A stretch of 64,000 nt of DNA from RPQJ01 sp963754535 (lineage in GTDB: Bacteria; Pseudomonadota; Gammaproteobacteria; Steroidobacterales; Steroidobacteraceae), in contig CAVWGG010000011.1 of the NCBI GenBank assembly GCA_963754535.1, forward strand, positions 124,001-188,000. The letters are read 5' to 3'. The translations under genes were made by a program, and so were the position numbers. The notes beneath the pieces were generated by a model. The model searched no databases, was not told the DNA's origin, and saw only the letters and a list, made by a program, of their open reading frames with translations. Positions 35,477 to 44,544 of the stretch are shown here, piece after piece (within the stretch, counting starts at the first letter, position 1; each line of letters opens with the position of its first letter).

Positions 35477-36907
35477 ATGTCTGATACTACCTTCGACGTC
35501 ATCGTGATCGGCGCCGGCCCGGCTGGTTATCCCTGCGCGATCCGCGCGGCGCAGAACAAGCTCAAGGTCGCCTGCATCGACGAGTGGAAGAACTACGACG
35601 GCACGTATGCGTTCGGTGGCACCTGCCTCAATGCCGGCTGCATTCCGTCGAAGGCGCTGCTCGAATCGTCCGAGCTGTACCACCGCGCGCATGCGGAATT
35701 CCCGGCGCACGGAATTTCCGCGACGGGCCTCGCGTTCGACGTCGCCACGATGCAGAAGCGCAAGGCGGGCATCGTCAAGGCGTCCACGCAGGGCATCACC
35801 GGGCTTTTCAAGGCCGCGGGCGTCACGGCGCTGCAGGGCCACGGCAAGCTCCTGGCCGGCAACCGCGTCGAATACACGGCGGCCGACGGCAGCAGGAAGG
35901 AGCTCATTGCGAAGCACGTCGTGCTCGCATCGGGTTCGCAGCCGATGGCGCTCAAGTCGTTGCCCTTCGACGGCAAGCAAGTCGTCGACTCATGGGGCGC
36001 GCTCGAGTTCGGATCGGTGCCGAAGCGCCTCGGCGTCATCGGAGCCGGCGTGATCGGTCTCGAACTCGGCAGCGTGTGGCGCCGCCTCGGCGCCGAAGTC
36101 GTCGTGCTCGAGGCCATGGAGCAGTTCCTCCCCATGGCCGACCAGGCCGTCGCCAAGGAAGCGCAGAAGCACTTCAAGAAGCAGGGCCTCGACATCCGCC
36201 TCGGCGCGAAGGTGAGCGGCGCGGACGTCAAGAAGGACGGCGTGACGCTGAAGTACACCGACGCCAAGGGCGAGCAGACGGTGACCGTCGACAAGGTCGT
36301 CGTCGCGATCGGCCGCCGGCCATTCACCGACGGCTTGCTCGGCGAAGGCACCGGCGTGAAGCTCGACGAGCGCGGCTTCATCCAGGTCGACGACGAATGC
36401 CGCACGGGCGCCGGCAATGTCTGGGCAGTGGGTGACGTCGTGCGCGGCCCGATGTTGGCGCACAAGGGCAAGGAGGAGGGCGTCATGGTCGGCGACCTGC
36501 TCGCGGGCCTGCACTCCGAGGTGAACTACAAGGCCGTGCCGTCGGTGATCTACACGGCGCCGGAAATCGCCTGGGTCGGCCAGACCGAAGAACAGGTCAA
36601 GGCGAGCGGCCGCGATTACAAGGTCGGCTCGTTCCCGTTCATGGCGAGCGGCCGTGCCCGCGCGATGGAAGCGCCGGCAGGCTTCTGCAAGGTCATCGCC
36701 GCGAAGGACGACGACGAGATCCTCGGTGTGCACATCATCGGCCCGATGGCCGGTGAGTTGATCGCCGAAGCCGTGCTCGCGATGGAGTATTCGGCCAGCA
36801 CCGAGGACCTGCAGCGCACGATGCACGCGCACCCGACGCTGAGCGAGGCGTTGCACGAAGCGGCTCTCGCGGCCGACAAGCGGGCGATCGATTTTCCAAA
36901 TCGCTGA
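35477..36907 (+). CDS. lpdA: LpdA, dihydrolipoyl dehydrogenase (E3)
   Basis: A 476-residue FAD-dependent disulfide oxidoreductase. FAD-binding GAGPAGYPCAI is at the N-terminus, the redox-active pair is C50/C55 in FGGTCLNAGCIPSKALL, the NAD-binding motif is GVIGAGVIGLELGSVW and the C-terminal His-Glu pair is in HAHPTLSEALHEA. It reoxidises lipoamide in 2-oxoglutarate dehydrogenase, encoded directly upstream. GGAG lies 6 bases before the ATG; a GTG two codons earlier is less likely. Confidence 0.97.
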   Translation: MSDTTFDVIVIGAGPAGYPCAIRAAQNKLKVACIDEWKNYDGTYAFGGTCLNAGCIPSKALLESSELYHRAHAEFPAHGISATGLAFDVATMQKRKAGIVKASTQGITGLFKAAGVTALQGHGKLLAGNRVEYTAADGSRKELIAKHVVLASGSQPMALKSLPFDGKQVVDSWGALEFGSVPKRLGVIGAGVIGLELGSVWRRLGAEVVVLEAMEQFLPMADQAVAKEAQKHFKKQGLDIRLGAKVSGADVKKDGVTLKYTDAKGEQTVTVDKVVVAIGRRPFTDGLLGEGTGVKLDERGFIQVDDECRTGAGNVWAVGDVVRGPMLAHKGKEEGVMVGDLLAGLHSEVNYKAVPSVIYTAPEIAWVGQTEEQVKASGRDYKVGSFPFMASGRARAMEAPAGFCKVIAAKDDDEILGVHIIGPMAGELIAEAVLAMEYSASTEDLQRTMHAHPTLSEALHEAALAADKRAIDFPNR

Positions 36908-36917
36908 CAAGCCGCTG

Positions 36918-38021
36918 TTGCTGCGGCTGCATCGCTGGTCCGGGCTCGCGATCTCGCTGGTCGTCCTGTGCGTCGGTTTCACCGGCGCCCTGACGACCTA
37001 TCAGCAGGAAATCGACACCTGGCTGAACCCCGACCTATTGCGGATCGAGCCCGTTGCGGGCGTAACGCAATCGCTGGATCACCTCGTCGCAGCCGCGGTC
37101 GCGGTTCGACCAGGCCTCGAGGTGACGGGCGTGCGTTTGCCGCAGTCGCCCGGCGACTCGGTCGAGGTCAGCGTCTCACCACGTTCGGCCCCGGTCTTCG
37201 CAGGCTGGTACGTCTACGTCGACCCGCACGACGCGCGCGTACTCGGCTCGCGTCCCTTCGATCCGGATCCCTGGTCGCGGCGCGGCATCGTCGCGTCGCT
37301 GTACGAGTTCCACTACTCGCTCGCCGTGTCACGTACCGGAGTCTGGATCGTCACCATCGTGGCGGGGCTATGGATCGTAACGTCGCTGCTCGGCGTGTGG
37401 CTGGCATGGCCCGGGTCGATGCGCAGCTGGCGTCGTGCAATCCGCGTCCGGTTCTCTGGCAGCGCCGCGCGCATCAACCGCGACCTGCACCGCAGTACCG
37501 GCCTTCTGGCTGCGGCGTTCCTCGTGACCGTGCTGGCGACCGGCATCCTGCTGAACTTCGCTCCGCAAACCGCTGCACTCGTGCAACGTTTCTCGCCGCT
37601 GACGTCCGAACCGGCGTTCCCCGCTCGACCCGTGACGAAGGCCAATGCTGTGATCGGCTGGCAAAGGGTCGTCGAGGCAGTTCGGCGTGCCCACCCTGGA
37701 AGTGCGCCATTTGCCATCTATCGCGACGCGGCGCGCGGCCTTTACGTCGTGCGCATGCGTGAGCCGGACGCCATCCATCGACGCGGGCAGACGCGCGTCT
37801 ACGTCGATGCGAGCGATGCCACCGTGCTCGCCGTGTGGAATCCACGCCGGGGTTCGGCCGGCGACCGCTTCATGAGCTGGCAGAACCCGCTCCACAGCGG
37901 TCATGCATTCGGTAGTGCCGGGCGGGTGATCGTGTTCCTGTGCGGGATGGCGGCGGTGCTGTTCGTCGTTACGGGAGTGCCGCTCTGGTACGCGCGGCGC
38001 CGCACGCGAACCCGTCGCTGA
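36918..38021 (+). CDS. PepSY-associated transmembrane protein
   Basis: A 367-residue PepSY_TM family membrane protein. Four hydrophobic segments are visible: GLAISLVVLCVGFTGALTTY near the N-terminus, WIVTIVAGLWIVTSLLGVWL, LLAAAFLVTVLATGILLN and VIVFLCGMAAVLFVVTGVPLW. Histidines in LHRWSGL, YEFHYSLAV, DLHRSTGL and SGHAFG may bind haem, as suggested for relatives linked to iron uptake or reduction. The start is uncertain: TTG at 36918 is the only usable start near the first helix and there is no clear ribosome site; translation may depend on lpdA, which ends 10 bases upstream. Confidence 0.8.
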   Translation: MLRLHRWSGLAISLVVLCVGFTGALTTYQQEIDTWLNPDLLRIEPVAGVTQSLDHLVAAAVAVRPGLEVTGVRLPQSPGDSVEVSVSPRSAPVFAGWYVYVDPHDARVLGSRPFDPDPWSRRGIVASLYEFHYSLAVSRTGVWIVTIVAGLWIVTSLLGVWLAWPGSMRSWRRAIRVRFSGSAARINRDLHRSTGLLAAAFLVTVLATGILLNFAPQTAALVQRFSPLTSEPAFPARPVTKANAVIGWQRVVEAVRRAHPGSAPFAIYRDAARGLYVVRMREPDAIHRRGQTRVYVDASDATVLAVWNPRRGSAGDRFMSWQNPLHSGHAFGSAGRVIVFLCGMAAVLFVVTGVPLWYARRRTRTRR

Positions 38022-38027
38022 CGAAGC

Positions 38028-40148
38028 TCAATGTCGCCGGCGGGCCCGGATCACGCTCGGCAACGACGAAAAGCGTGCGAGCAGGCGGCTCAGTTCCTCG
38101 AGCCCGTGCACCTTCACGGTCACTTCCACCGACGCCGTGTTGTCCGCCGCGTCCGTCACCGTGCGCATCGCCTCGATGCTGATGTGCTCGTCTGCGAGCA
38201 CGCCCGAAATGTCGCGCACGAGCCCGCGCCGGTCGTACGCGTCGATCACGATGCCGACCGGGAATGTCCGTTCGGCCGACGGCCGCCCCCAGTCCACGGT
38301 CAGCACGCGTTCGGGATTCACTTCTCGCAGGCGCAGCAGGTTCGAGCACGTGGCGCGATGGATGCTCACGCCGCGGCCGACCGTGATGTAGCCGAGGATT
38401 TCCTCGGGCGGCACGGGCCGGCAGCAGCGCGCGATCGTGCTGAGCAGGTCGCCGACGCCGTCGATGACCATCCCCGCCGAACCGCCACCCGCCGTTGGCT
38501 TGGTGAGCCTTGGGCCGCGCTGCAGCTCCTGGTGCTCGTGCATGCAGCGGTGAATCGCCCCGGCCACCTGGGCCAGCGTGATGTCACCTTCGCCCAGGCC
38601 CTGGTACAGCGCATCGGCGGTTTCGAGGCCGAGGTCACCCAGGATTTCCGGCAACGGCGGGGCGCGCACGCCGAGGCGGTCCAGTTCGCGCTCGAGCATC
38701 TGCCGGCCCTGCTCGCGGTTCTGGCTTTCGTCCTGCTTGCGGAACCAGCCACGGACCTTGGCGCGGCTGCGTGGTGACGCCAGGAAGCCGAGCTGCGGCA
38801 GCAGCCAGTCCCGGCTCGGGTGCGGCTGCTTGGAGGGAATGATCTCGACCGTGTCGCCGTTCGACAACTTGAAGTCGAGCGTAACCATCCGGCCGTTGAC
38901 CCGGGCGCCGCGGCAGCGATGACCCAGGTTGGTGTGCACCTGGTAGGCGAAATCGAGCGGCGTTGCGCCCTTGGGCAGGTCCACGACCTCGCCCTTGGGG
39001 CTCAACGCGAACACGCGGTCCTCGAACACTTCGGCCTGCAGTCCGGCCAGCAGGTCGGGCTCGGCGCCTTCCCGCTGCGTTGGCTCGAGCAGCTGGCGCA
39101 GCCAGACCATCTTCTGCTGGAAGCTGGCTTCGACCTTGCGGCCTTCCTTGTATTGCCAGTGCGCCGCGACGCCGAGTTCGGCGTGCTCGTGCATCTCGCG
39201 AGTGCGGATCTGCACTTCGAGCGGCAGCTTGCCCGGCCCGATGACCGCCGTGTGCAGCGAGCGGTAATTGTTGCCCTTGGGTGTCGCGATGTAGTCGTCG
39301 AAATCGCCCGGGATGTAACTCCAGAGGCCGTGGACGACGCCGAGCGCCGCATAGCATTCGGCGATCGTGTCGACCATGACGCGGACCGCGAGCACGTCCA
39401 TGACCTGGTCGAACTGCAGCGACTTGCGCTGCATCTTGCGCCAGATGCTGTAGATATGTTTCGGCCGGCCCGTGATCTCGCCGCTGATGCCGAGCTTGTC
39501 GAGCTCGCGGCCCAGCTCGCGCTTCACGTCCTCGATGTATTGCTCGCGCTCGGCGCGCTTGGACTTGAGCCACCCGGCAATGCGCTTGTAGTCCTCGGGG
39601 GCGTTGCAGCGGAAGGCCAGGTCCTCGAGCTCCCACTTGAACTGCCAGATGCCGAGGCGGTTCGCCAGCGGCGCGTAGATTTCCTGTGTTTCGAGCGCGG
39701 CCCGGCGCAGTTCGGCCTCGGGTGCGGATTTCATCCCGCGCATGCGCACGAGTTGCAGCGCAAGCCGGATCAGGACCAGGCGGACGTCCGAGGCGAGCGC
39801 GAGCAGCAGCTTGCGCAACCCCTCGGCCTGTTCGGGCTTCAAGTGCTGGCCCGGGTTCCATTCGGCCGGAATCCCGCTGTCGCCCACGCGCTCCAGTTCT
39901 CGCGCAAGCCGCAGGGCCGGTTCGCCGAAGAGTTCGAGCGCCCGGAGCTCCTCGATGAGCCCGCCCTGGCGCAGCGGCACGAGCAGGGCCGCGAGGAGCA
40001 CGTCGTCGTCGGCCTGCAATTGCGCGAGCGCCGCCATCAGCTCGACGCTGCGCAGGGTGTGTTCGTTTGGCGCGAGGTCGCTCACCGCCTCGAGCGCGGC
40101 GCGCACCTTCGGCGTCAGCGAACGGATGTCGATCTCGGCGGGCTTCAA
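38028..40148 (-). CDS. relA: RelA, (p)ppGpp synthetase
   Basis: A 706-residue RelA/SpoT protein. The hydrolase region is degenerate: instead of the HD motif it reads ADDDVLLAALLVPLRQ, so this is the synthetase RelA. The synthetase domain contains IYSIWRKMQRK and GNNYRSLHTAV; a TGS domain (LPKGATPLDFAYQVHTNLG) and a C-terminal ACT domain (DRRGLVRDISGVLADEHIS) follow. It makes (p)ppGpp on stalled ribosomes. It faces the PepSY gene convergently with only 6 bases between them and is divergent from ruvC. Confidence 0.95.
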   Translation of the reverse strand: MKPAEIDIRSLTPKVRAALEAVSDLAPNEHTLRSVELMAALAQLQADDDVLLAALLVPLRQGGLIEELRALELFGEPALRLARELERVGDSGIPAEWNPGQHLKPEQAEGLRKLLLALASDVRLVLIRLALQLVRMRGMKSAPEAELRRAALETQEIYAPLANRLGIWQFKWELEDLAFRCNAPEDYKRIAGWLKSKRAEREQYIEDVKRELGRELDKLGISGEITGRPKHIYSIWRKMQRKSLQFDQVMDVLAVRVMVDTIAECYAALGVVHGLWSYIPGDFDDYIATPKGNNYRSLHTAVIGPGKLPLEVQIRTREMHEHAELGVAAHWQYKEGRKVEASFQQKMVWLRQLLEPTQREGAEPDLLAGLQAEVFEDRVFALSPKGEVVDLPKGATPLDFAYQVHTNLGHRCRGARVNGRMVTLDFKLSNGDTVEIIPSKQPHPSRDWLLPQLGFLASPRSRAKVRGWFRKQDESQNREQGRQMLERELDRLGVRAPPLPEILGDLGLETADALYQGLGEGDITLAQVAGAIHRCMHEHQELQRGPRLTKPTAGGGSAGMVIDGVGDLLSTIARCCRPVPPEEILGYITVGRGVSIHRATCSNLLRLREVNPERVLTVDWGRPSAERTFPVGIVIDAYDRRGLVRDISGVLADEHISIEAMRTVTDAADNTASVEVTVKVHGLEELSRLLARFSSLPSVIRARRRH

Positions 40149-40230
40149 TGCGGGGTGCTCGGCGGGGATTCGCGGGCGTGCGGCGCCCGGAAGAAAGACG
40201 CTATCATACGACGACCGATTTTCAGGCTCA

Positions 40231-40830
40231 GTGCCGGGTGGTTATTTGCCGAGAATCAACCGCGGCGGACGGCGCTGGACGCTCGCATCGGGCGCGACCG
40301 GGACCGCTGGCGAGACGATTCGCATCCTCGGCATCGACCCGGGCTCGCAGGCGACCGGCTTCGGCATCATCGACTGGCAGGATGGCGACGCCCGCTACGT
40401 GGCGAGCGGGGCAATCCGCACGCGCGGCGAGGCGTTCCCGCCCCGGTTGCGCCAGATCTTCGACGGCGTGCAGGAACTCGTCCGGCAGTATGGCCCGCAG
40501 GAGGTCGCCATCGAGCGCGTCTTCATGCACCGTAATGCCGACAGCGCCCTGAAGCTCGGGCAGGCACGAGGCGCGGCCATCTGCGGGGTGTTTTCGGGAA
40601 TCGCGGCCGTGTACGAATACGCGCCGCGTGAAGTGAAGCTTGCGATCGTCGGCCAGGGCGGCGCGCAGAAGGAACAAGTCCAGCTCATGGTGATGTCGCT
40701 CCTTAAACTGCAGGGAGAACTCGGCCCCGATGCCGCCGATGCGATCGGCCTCGCGCTGTGCCATGCCTACTCGCGTGGTGCGCGGCAGGCCGTCGATGCC
40801 TCCATCGCCGCTCTCGGAGCCCAGCCTTGA
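40231..40830 (+). CDS. ruvC: RuvC, Holliday-junction resolvase
   Basis: The catalytic acidic residues appear in RILGIDPGSQATGFG, VAIERVF and DAADAIGLALCHA. RuvC cuts Holliday junctions with RuvAB. The start is uncertain. The conserved fold begins at 40318 where the codon is ATT; the nearest normal start is a GTG at 40231 (PGGYLPRINRGG), which adds about 29 residues to the usual 173. The GTG is used here, but a true start at the ATT, or a base error upstream of it, is possible. The stop overlaps the ruvA start. Confidence 0.88.
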   Translation: MPGGYLPRINRGGRRWTLASGATGTAGETIRILGIDPGSQATGFGIIDWQDGDARYVASGAIRTRGEAFPPRLRQIFDGVQELVRQYGPQEVAIERVFMHRNADSALKLGQARGAAICGVFSGIAAVYEYAPREVKLAIVGQGGAQKEQVQLMVMSLLKLQGELGPDAADAIGLALCHAYSRGARQAVDASIAALGAQP

Positions 40831-41432
40831 TAGGTTTCCTGCGCGGACGACTCGCCGCGAAGCATCCGCCCGTGCTGCTGCTGGACGTCGGCGGCGTGGG
40901 CTATGAAATCGAGGCGCCGATGTCGACGTTCTACGGCCTGCCGGCCGTCGGCGCGGACATCACGCTGCACACGCATCTCGTCGTGCGCGAGGACGCCCAC
41001 ATCCTGTTCGGCTTCGGCACGGAGCGCGAACGGAGCCTATTCCGTGAGCTCATCAAGATTTCCGGTGTCGGTCCGCGCATCGCACTCGGCATCCTCTCCG
41101 GTGCCAGCGTGGACGAATTCCACCGTTGCGTCGAAGCACAGGACGCCGCGTCGCTAACGCGCATTCCGGGCATTGGCCGCAAGACGGCGGAACGTCTCAT
41201 CATCGAGATGCGCGATCGCCTGCAGGCGCTGGCCACGGGCCAGTCGTTCGCGGTTCGCGGTCCGGCCGGCATGGCAGCGCCTGCGCCCAGCCCGCAGGCC
41301 GAAGCTTTCAGTGCGCTGGTCGCGCTGGGTTACAAGCCGCCGGAAGTCACGCGGCTGCTGCAGAAGGTCGATCCGTCCGTGACCACCACCGAAGAACTCA
41401 TCCGCCACGCACTGCGTGCGAGCAGCAAGTGA
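40827..41432 (+). CDS. ruvA: RuvA, Holliday-junction binding subunit
   Basis: A 201-residue RuvA beginning IGFLRGRLAAKHPPVLLLDV after a TTG start that overlaps the ruvC stop (TTGA). Two helix-hairpin-helix motifs are seen (LIKISGVGPRIALGIL and LTRIPGIGRKTAERLI), and domain III (EAFSALVALGYKPPEVTRLL), which contacts RuvB, ends the protein. It loads RuvB on Holliday junctions. TTG is preferred because the family start is normally Met-Ile-Gly. Confidence 0.95.
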   Translation: MIGFLRGRLAAKHPPVLLLDVGGVGYEIEAPMSTFYGLPAVGADITLHTHLVVREDAHILFGFGTERERSLFRELIKISGVGPRIALGILSGASVDEFHRCVEAQDAASLTRIPGIGRKTAERLIIEMRDRLQALATGQSFAVRGPAGMAAPAPSPQAEAFSALVALGYKPPEVTRLLQKVDPSVTTTEELIRHALRASSK

Positions 41433-41457
41433 TGCCGCAGCGAGCCAGGACCAGCCC

Positions 41458-42504
41458 GTGACGATCGAACCCGACCGCGTCGTTTCCGCCGCCGGCCAGC
41501 GCGAGGAAGAGGTCTACGACCGCGCCGTGCGGCCGAAGACGCTCGCCGATTACGTTGGCCAGCCGGCGATGAAGGCGCAGATGGAAATCTTCATCGCCGC
41601 GGCCCGCAATCGCGGCGAGTCGCTCGATCACGTCCTGATCTTCGGCCCGCCTGGCCTCGGCAAGACGACGCTTGCGCACGTCATCGCGAATGAACTTGGC
41701 GTCGGCTTCAAGCAGACCTCGGGGCCGGTCCTCGAGCGTGCGGGTGACCTGGCGGCGCTGCTCACCAACCTGCAGCCCAACGAAATCCTGTTCGTCGACG
41801 AGATCCACCGCCTGAGCCCGGTGGTCGAGGAAATCCTTTACCCGGCGCTCGAAGACTTTCAGCTCGACATCATGATCGGCGAAGGCCCGGGCGCGCGTTC
41901 GATCAAGATCGACCTGCCGCCCTTCACGCTCGTCGGCGCTACCACTCGAGCGGGCTTGCTCACGTCGCCATTGCGCGATCGCTTCGGCATCGTGCAGCGG
42001 CTCGAGTTCTATGGCCACGACGAACTGCAGCGCATCGTGCAGCGGTCCGCCGGCATCCTCGGGGTGCCAACCGACGTCGAAGGCGCCGCACAGATCGCGA
42101 CCCGATCGCGCGGCACGCCCCGCATCGCCAACCGGCTGCTGCGGCGGGTACGCGACTTCGCCGAGGTGAAGGCGGGCGGACGCATCACGCAGGAAGTGGC
42201 GCGCGCCGCGCTCGACCTGCTCGACGTCGACCCGCAGGGCTTCGATCCGATGGACCGCCGGCTCATGCTCACGATCATCGAGAAGTTCGACGGCGGCCCG
42301 GTCGGTGTCGACAGCCTCGCCGCGGCGCTCGGCGAAGAGCGCGGCACGATCGAGGACGTGATCGAGCCGTTCCTGATCCAGCAGGGCTACATCATGCGTA
42401 CCGCGCGCGGCCGCGTGGCCGCTCGCAACGCGTATCTGCATTTCGGCCTGACGCCGCCGTCCATCGAGGCGCGGCCGGGCAATCTCGGACTGTTCGAAGG
42501 CTGA
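41458..42504 (+). CDS. ruvB: RuvB, Holliday-junction helicase
   Basis: A 348-residue AAA+ motor. Walker A GPPGLGKTTLAHV, Walker B LFVDEIHRLSP, sensor region LVGATTRAG and the C-terminal winged helix (PFLIQQGYIMRTARGRVA) are present. It drives branch migration with RuvA. The GTG at 41458 (TIEPDRVVSA), with AGGA seven bases upstream, is preferred over a GTG at 41416 that overlaps ruvA. The acyl-CoA thioesterase gene ybgC, often placed between ruvB and tolQ, is absent. Confidence 0.95.
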   Translation: MTIEPDRVVSAAGQREEEVYDRAVRPKTLADYVGQPAMKAQMEIFIAAARNRGESLDHVLIFGPPGLGKTTLAHVIANELGVGFKQTSGPVLERAGDLAALLTNLQPNEILFVDEIHRLSPVVEEILYPALEDFQLDIMIGEGPGARSIKIDLPPFTLVGATTRAGLLTSPLRDRFGIVQRLEFYGHDELQRIVQRSAGILGVPTDVEGAAQIATRSRGTPRIANRLLRRVRDFAEVKAGGRITQEVARAALDLLDVDPQGFDPMDRRLMLTIIEKFDGGPVGVDSLAAALGEERGTIEDVIEPFLIQQGYIMRTARGRVAARNAYLHFGLTPPSIEARPGNLGLFEG

Positions 42505-42519
42505 CGAGGTGATCCAAGA

Positions 42520-43197
42520 ATGATCGGTGAGCATTCCATCCTGGAACTGCTGCTGCAGGCGAGCTTCATCGTGCAGCTGGTCATGCTGCTGCTCATCGGC
42601 GCGTCGGTGGCCTCGTGGGCGATCATCTTCAGCAAGCGCAAGCTGCTCAACGACGCACGGCAGGCGGCGGACCGGTTCGAAGACGACTTCTGGTCGGGCG
42701 GCGACCTCGCGGCACTCTACAAGTCGCTCGAAGGCGGCGCCCACACCGGCATGGCCGATATTTTCGTCTCGGGCTTTCGCGAGTTTTCGCGGTTGCGGTC
42801 GCAGCTCGGCCTCGCTGGCGCGCAACTGCTCGACGCGAGCCGGCGCTCGATGAAGATCGCGCAGCTCAAGGAGACCGACCGTCTCGAGCAGAGCCTCTCG
42901 ACGCTTGCGACCATCGGCTCTACCAGTCCGTACGTGGGCCTGTTCGGCACGGTGTGGGGCATCCTCACCGCGTTCCAGGCGCTCGGCAACGTGCAGCAGG
43001 CGACGCTCGCGACGGTGGCGCCCGCCATTGCCGAGGCATTGATTGCCACGGCAATGGGCCTCTTTGCCGCGATTCCGGCCGTGATCGCCTACAACCGCTA
43101 TGCCGACCAGGTGAGCCGGCTCGAACTGCGTTACGACACGTTCATGGAAGAGCTGTCCGCCATCCTGCAGCGCCACGCTGGCGGCGTGCAGGGCTGA
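42520..43197 (+). CDS. tolQ: TolQ, inner-membrane proton channel subunit
   Basis: A 225-residue ExbB/TolQ protein with three membrane helices: ASFIVQLVMLLLIGASVASW, GTVWGILTAFQAL and AEALIATAMGLFAAIPAVIAY. TolQ with TolR forms the proton-driven motor that energises TolA for outer-membrane constriction at division. It starts 15 bases after ruvB. Confidence 0.96.
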   Translation: MIGEHSILELLLQASFIVQLVMLLLIGASVASWAIIFSKRKLLNDARQAADRFEDDFWSGGDLAALYKSLEGGAHTGMADIFVSGFREFSRLRSQLGLAGAQLLDASRRSMKIAQLKETDRLEQSLSTLATIGSTSPYVGLFGTVWGILTAFQALGNVQQATLATVAPAIAEALIATAMGLFAAIPAVIAYNRYADQVSRLELRYDTFMEELSAILQRHAGGVQG

Positions 43198-43210
43198 GGA
43201 GACAGGAACG

Positions 43211-43651
43211 ATGTCGCGCAGACGCGGCCGCAAGCTGATGGGCGAGATCAACGTCGTGCCGTACATCGACGTGATGCTCGTGCTGCTCATCATCTTCATG
43301 GTCACCGCGCCGATGCTGAGCCAGGGCATCAAGGTCGACCTGCCGCAGGCCGCGGCCGAGCCGATCGAGCCGGACGACCTGGAACCGCTGCTGCTGAGCG
43401 TCGACAGCGCGGGTGCGATGTACCTGAACCTCGGCGACCCGAAGCAGGCCCTGGACGACGAAAAGCTGCTCGAAGTGGCCAGCGCCGCGCTGCGCCGGGA
43501 ACCCGAGCGCCCCGTTCTGGTCAAGGCTGACAGGGCCGTGCCGTACGGGCGGGTCGTGGAGGGCATGGTGCTGTTGCAGCAGGCGGGCGCAAAAAAGGTC
43601 GGATTCGTCACGGAGCCGCTGTCCGCCGAGCGCGGATCCGGGTCGCGCTGA
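43211..43651 (+). CDS. tolR: TolR, inner-membrane motor subunit
   Basis: A 146-residue ExbD/TolR protein with one helix near the N-terminus (YIDVMLVLLIIFMVTAPML), whose leading aspartate takes part in proton flow, and a periplasmic domain ending in a typical VVEGMVLLQQAGAKKVGFVTE-like strand. It works with TolQ and TolA and lies 13 bases after tolQ. Confidence 0.96.
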   Translation: MSRRRGRKLMGEINVVPYIDVMLVLLIIFMVTAPMLSQGIKVDLPQAAAEPIEPDDLEPLLLSVDSAGAMYLNLGDPKQALDDEKLLEVASAALRREPERPVLVKADRAVPYGRVVEGMVLLQQAGAKKVGFVTEPLSAERGSGSR

Positions 43652-43654
43652 GCG

Positions 43655-44537
43655 ATGGTTCGCGCCGCCAGCGGCACCCTGCGGCCTTGGATCGGGTCGG
43701 CCATCGTCCATGGCCTGGTCGTCATCGCGCTCGCGGCTGCGGCCATTCAATGGCGCACGGATCCGCCGCCGCCGCAGCTGGCGATCGAGGGCAACGTCGT
43801 CCGTTATGAAGACCTGCCGTCGTCGGTGAAGGCCGGCAAGCCGATCCGCGAGCCCGTTCCCGTGGCACCGGTGAAGCAGGCCCCGCCGCCGCCCAAGCCG
43901 GAGCCCGTGCCCGAACCCAAGCCTGAACCTAAGCGCGAGCCGCAGGTCACACCCAAGCCGGACCCGGCCGTGCTCGAACGGAAGGCGCAAGCCGAGGCGG
44001 AAGCAAAAGCCGAGGCCCAGGCCCAGGTCAGGACCGGCAAAGAAGGCGAAGGAGGCAGCGGCGCTCGCGGACAAGCAGCGGGCGGACGCGGACGAGAAGC
44101 GCAAACTGGAAGAGGCGCGCAAGGACGAGGCCGCCGCCGCGAAGCAGAAACAGGCCGAGCAGGAAAAGGCAGCGCGCGAAGCGAAGGTCAAGGCCGCGCA
44201 CGAGGCCGAATTGCGCCGTGCGCTCGAGGACGAGGAGGCCGGTGAGGCGTTGGCGCGCTCAGGTGTCGTCGACGAGTATCGAACGCTGCTGATCCAGACC
44301 ATCGAGCGCAACTGGAACCGGCCGCCGTCGGCGCGCGCCGGCCTCGAGTGCACGCTGTATGTCACGCAGGCGACCGGCGGCACGGTGCTCGACGTGAAGA
44401 TCGGTGACTGCAACGGCGACCAGGCCGTGCGCGAATCCGTCGCCAATGCGGTGTATCGTTCCTCACCGCTGCCCGCGCCGCGCGATGCGCGAGCTTTCGA
44501 ACGCCGGCTGGTCATTGTTTTCAAGCCTACGGAGTGA
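43655..44537 (+). CDS. tolA: TolA, trans-envelope protein, frame break near 44035
   Basis: The N-terminal half (transmembrane helix SAIVHGLVVIALAAAAIQW, Pro/Lys/Glu-rich linker PEPVPEPKPEPKREPQV) and the C-terminal half (coiled coil of Ala, Lys and Glu, then the TolA III domain VVDEYRTLLIQTIERNWNRPP with cysteines in GLECTLYV and GDCNGDQ) are in different frames. Dropping one base at 44031-44040 gives a continuous helix rich in A, K, E and a protein of about 293 residues. In the unshifted frame the coiled coil turns into Gly/Arg-rich sequence, which supports an extra base rather than a real end. Confidence 0.9.
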
Positions 44538-44544
44538 TGTGGAG

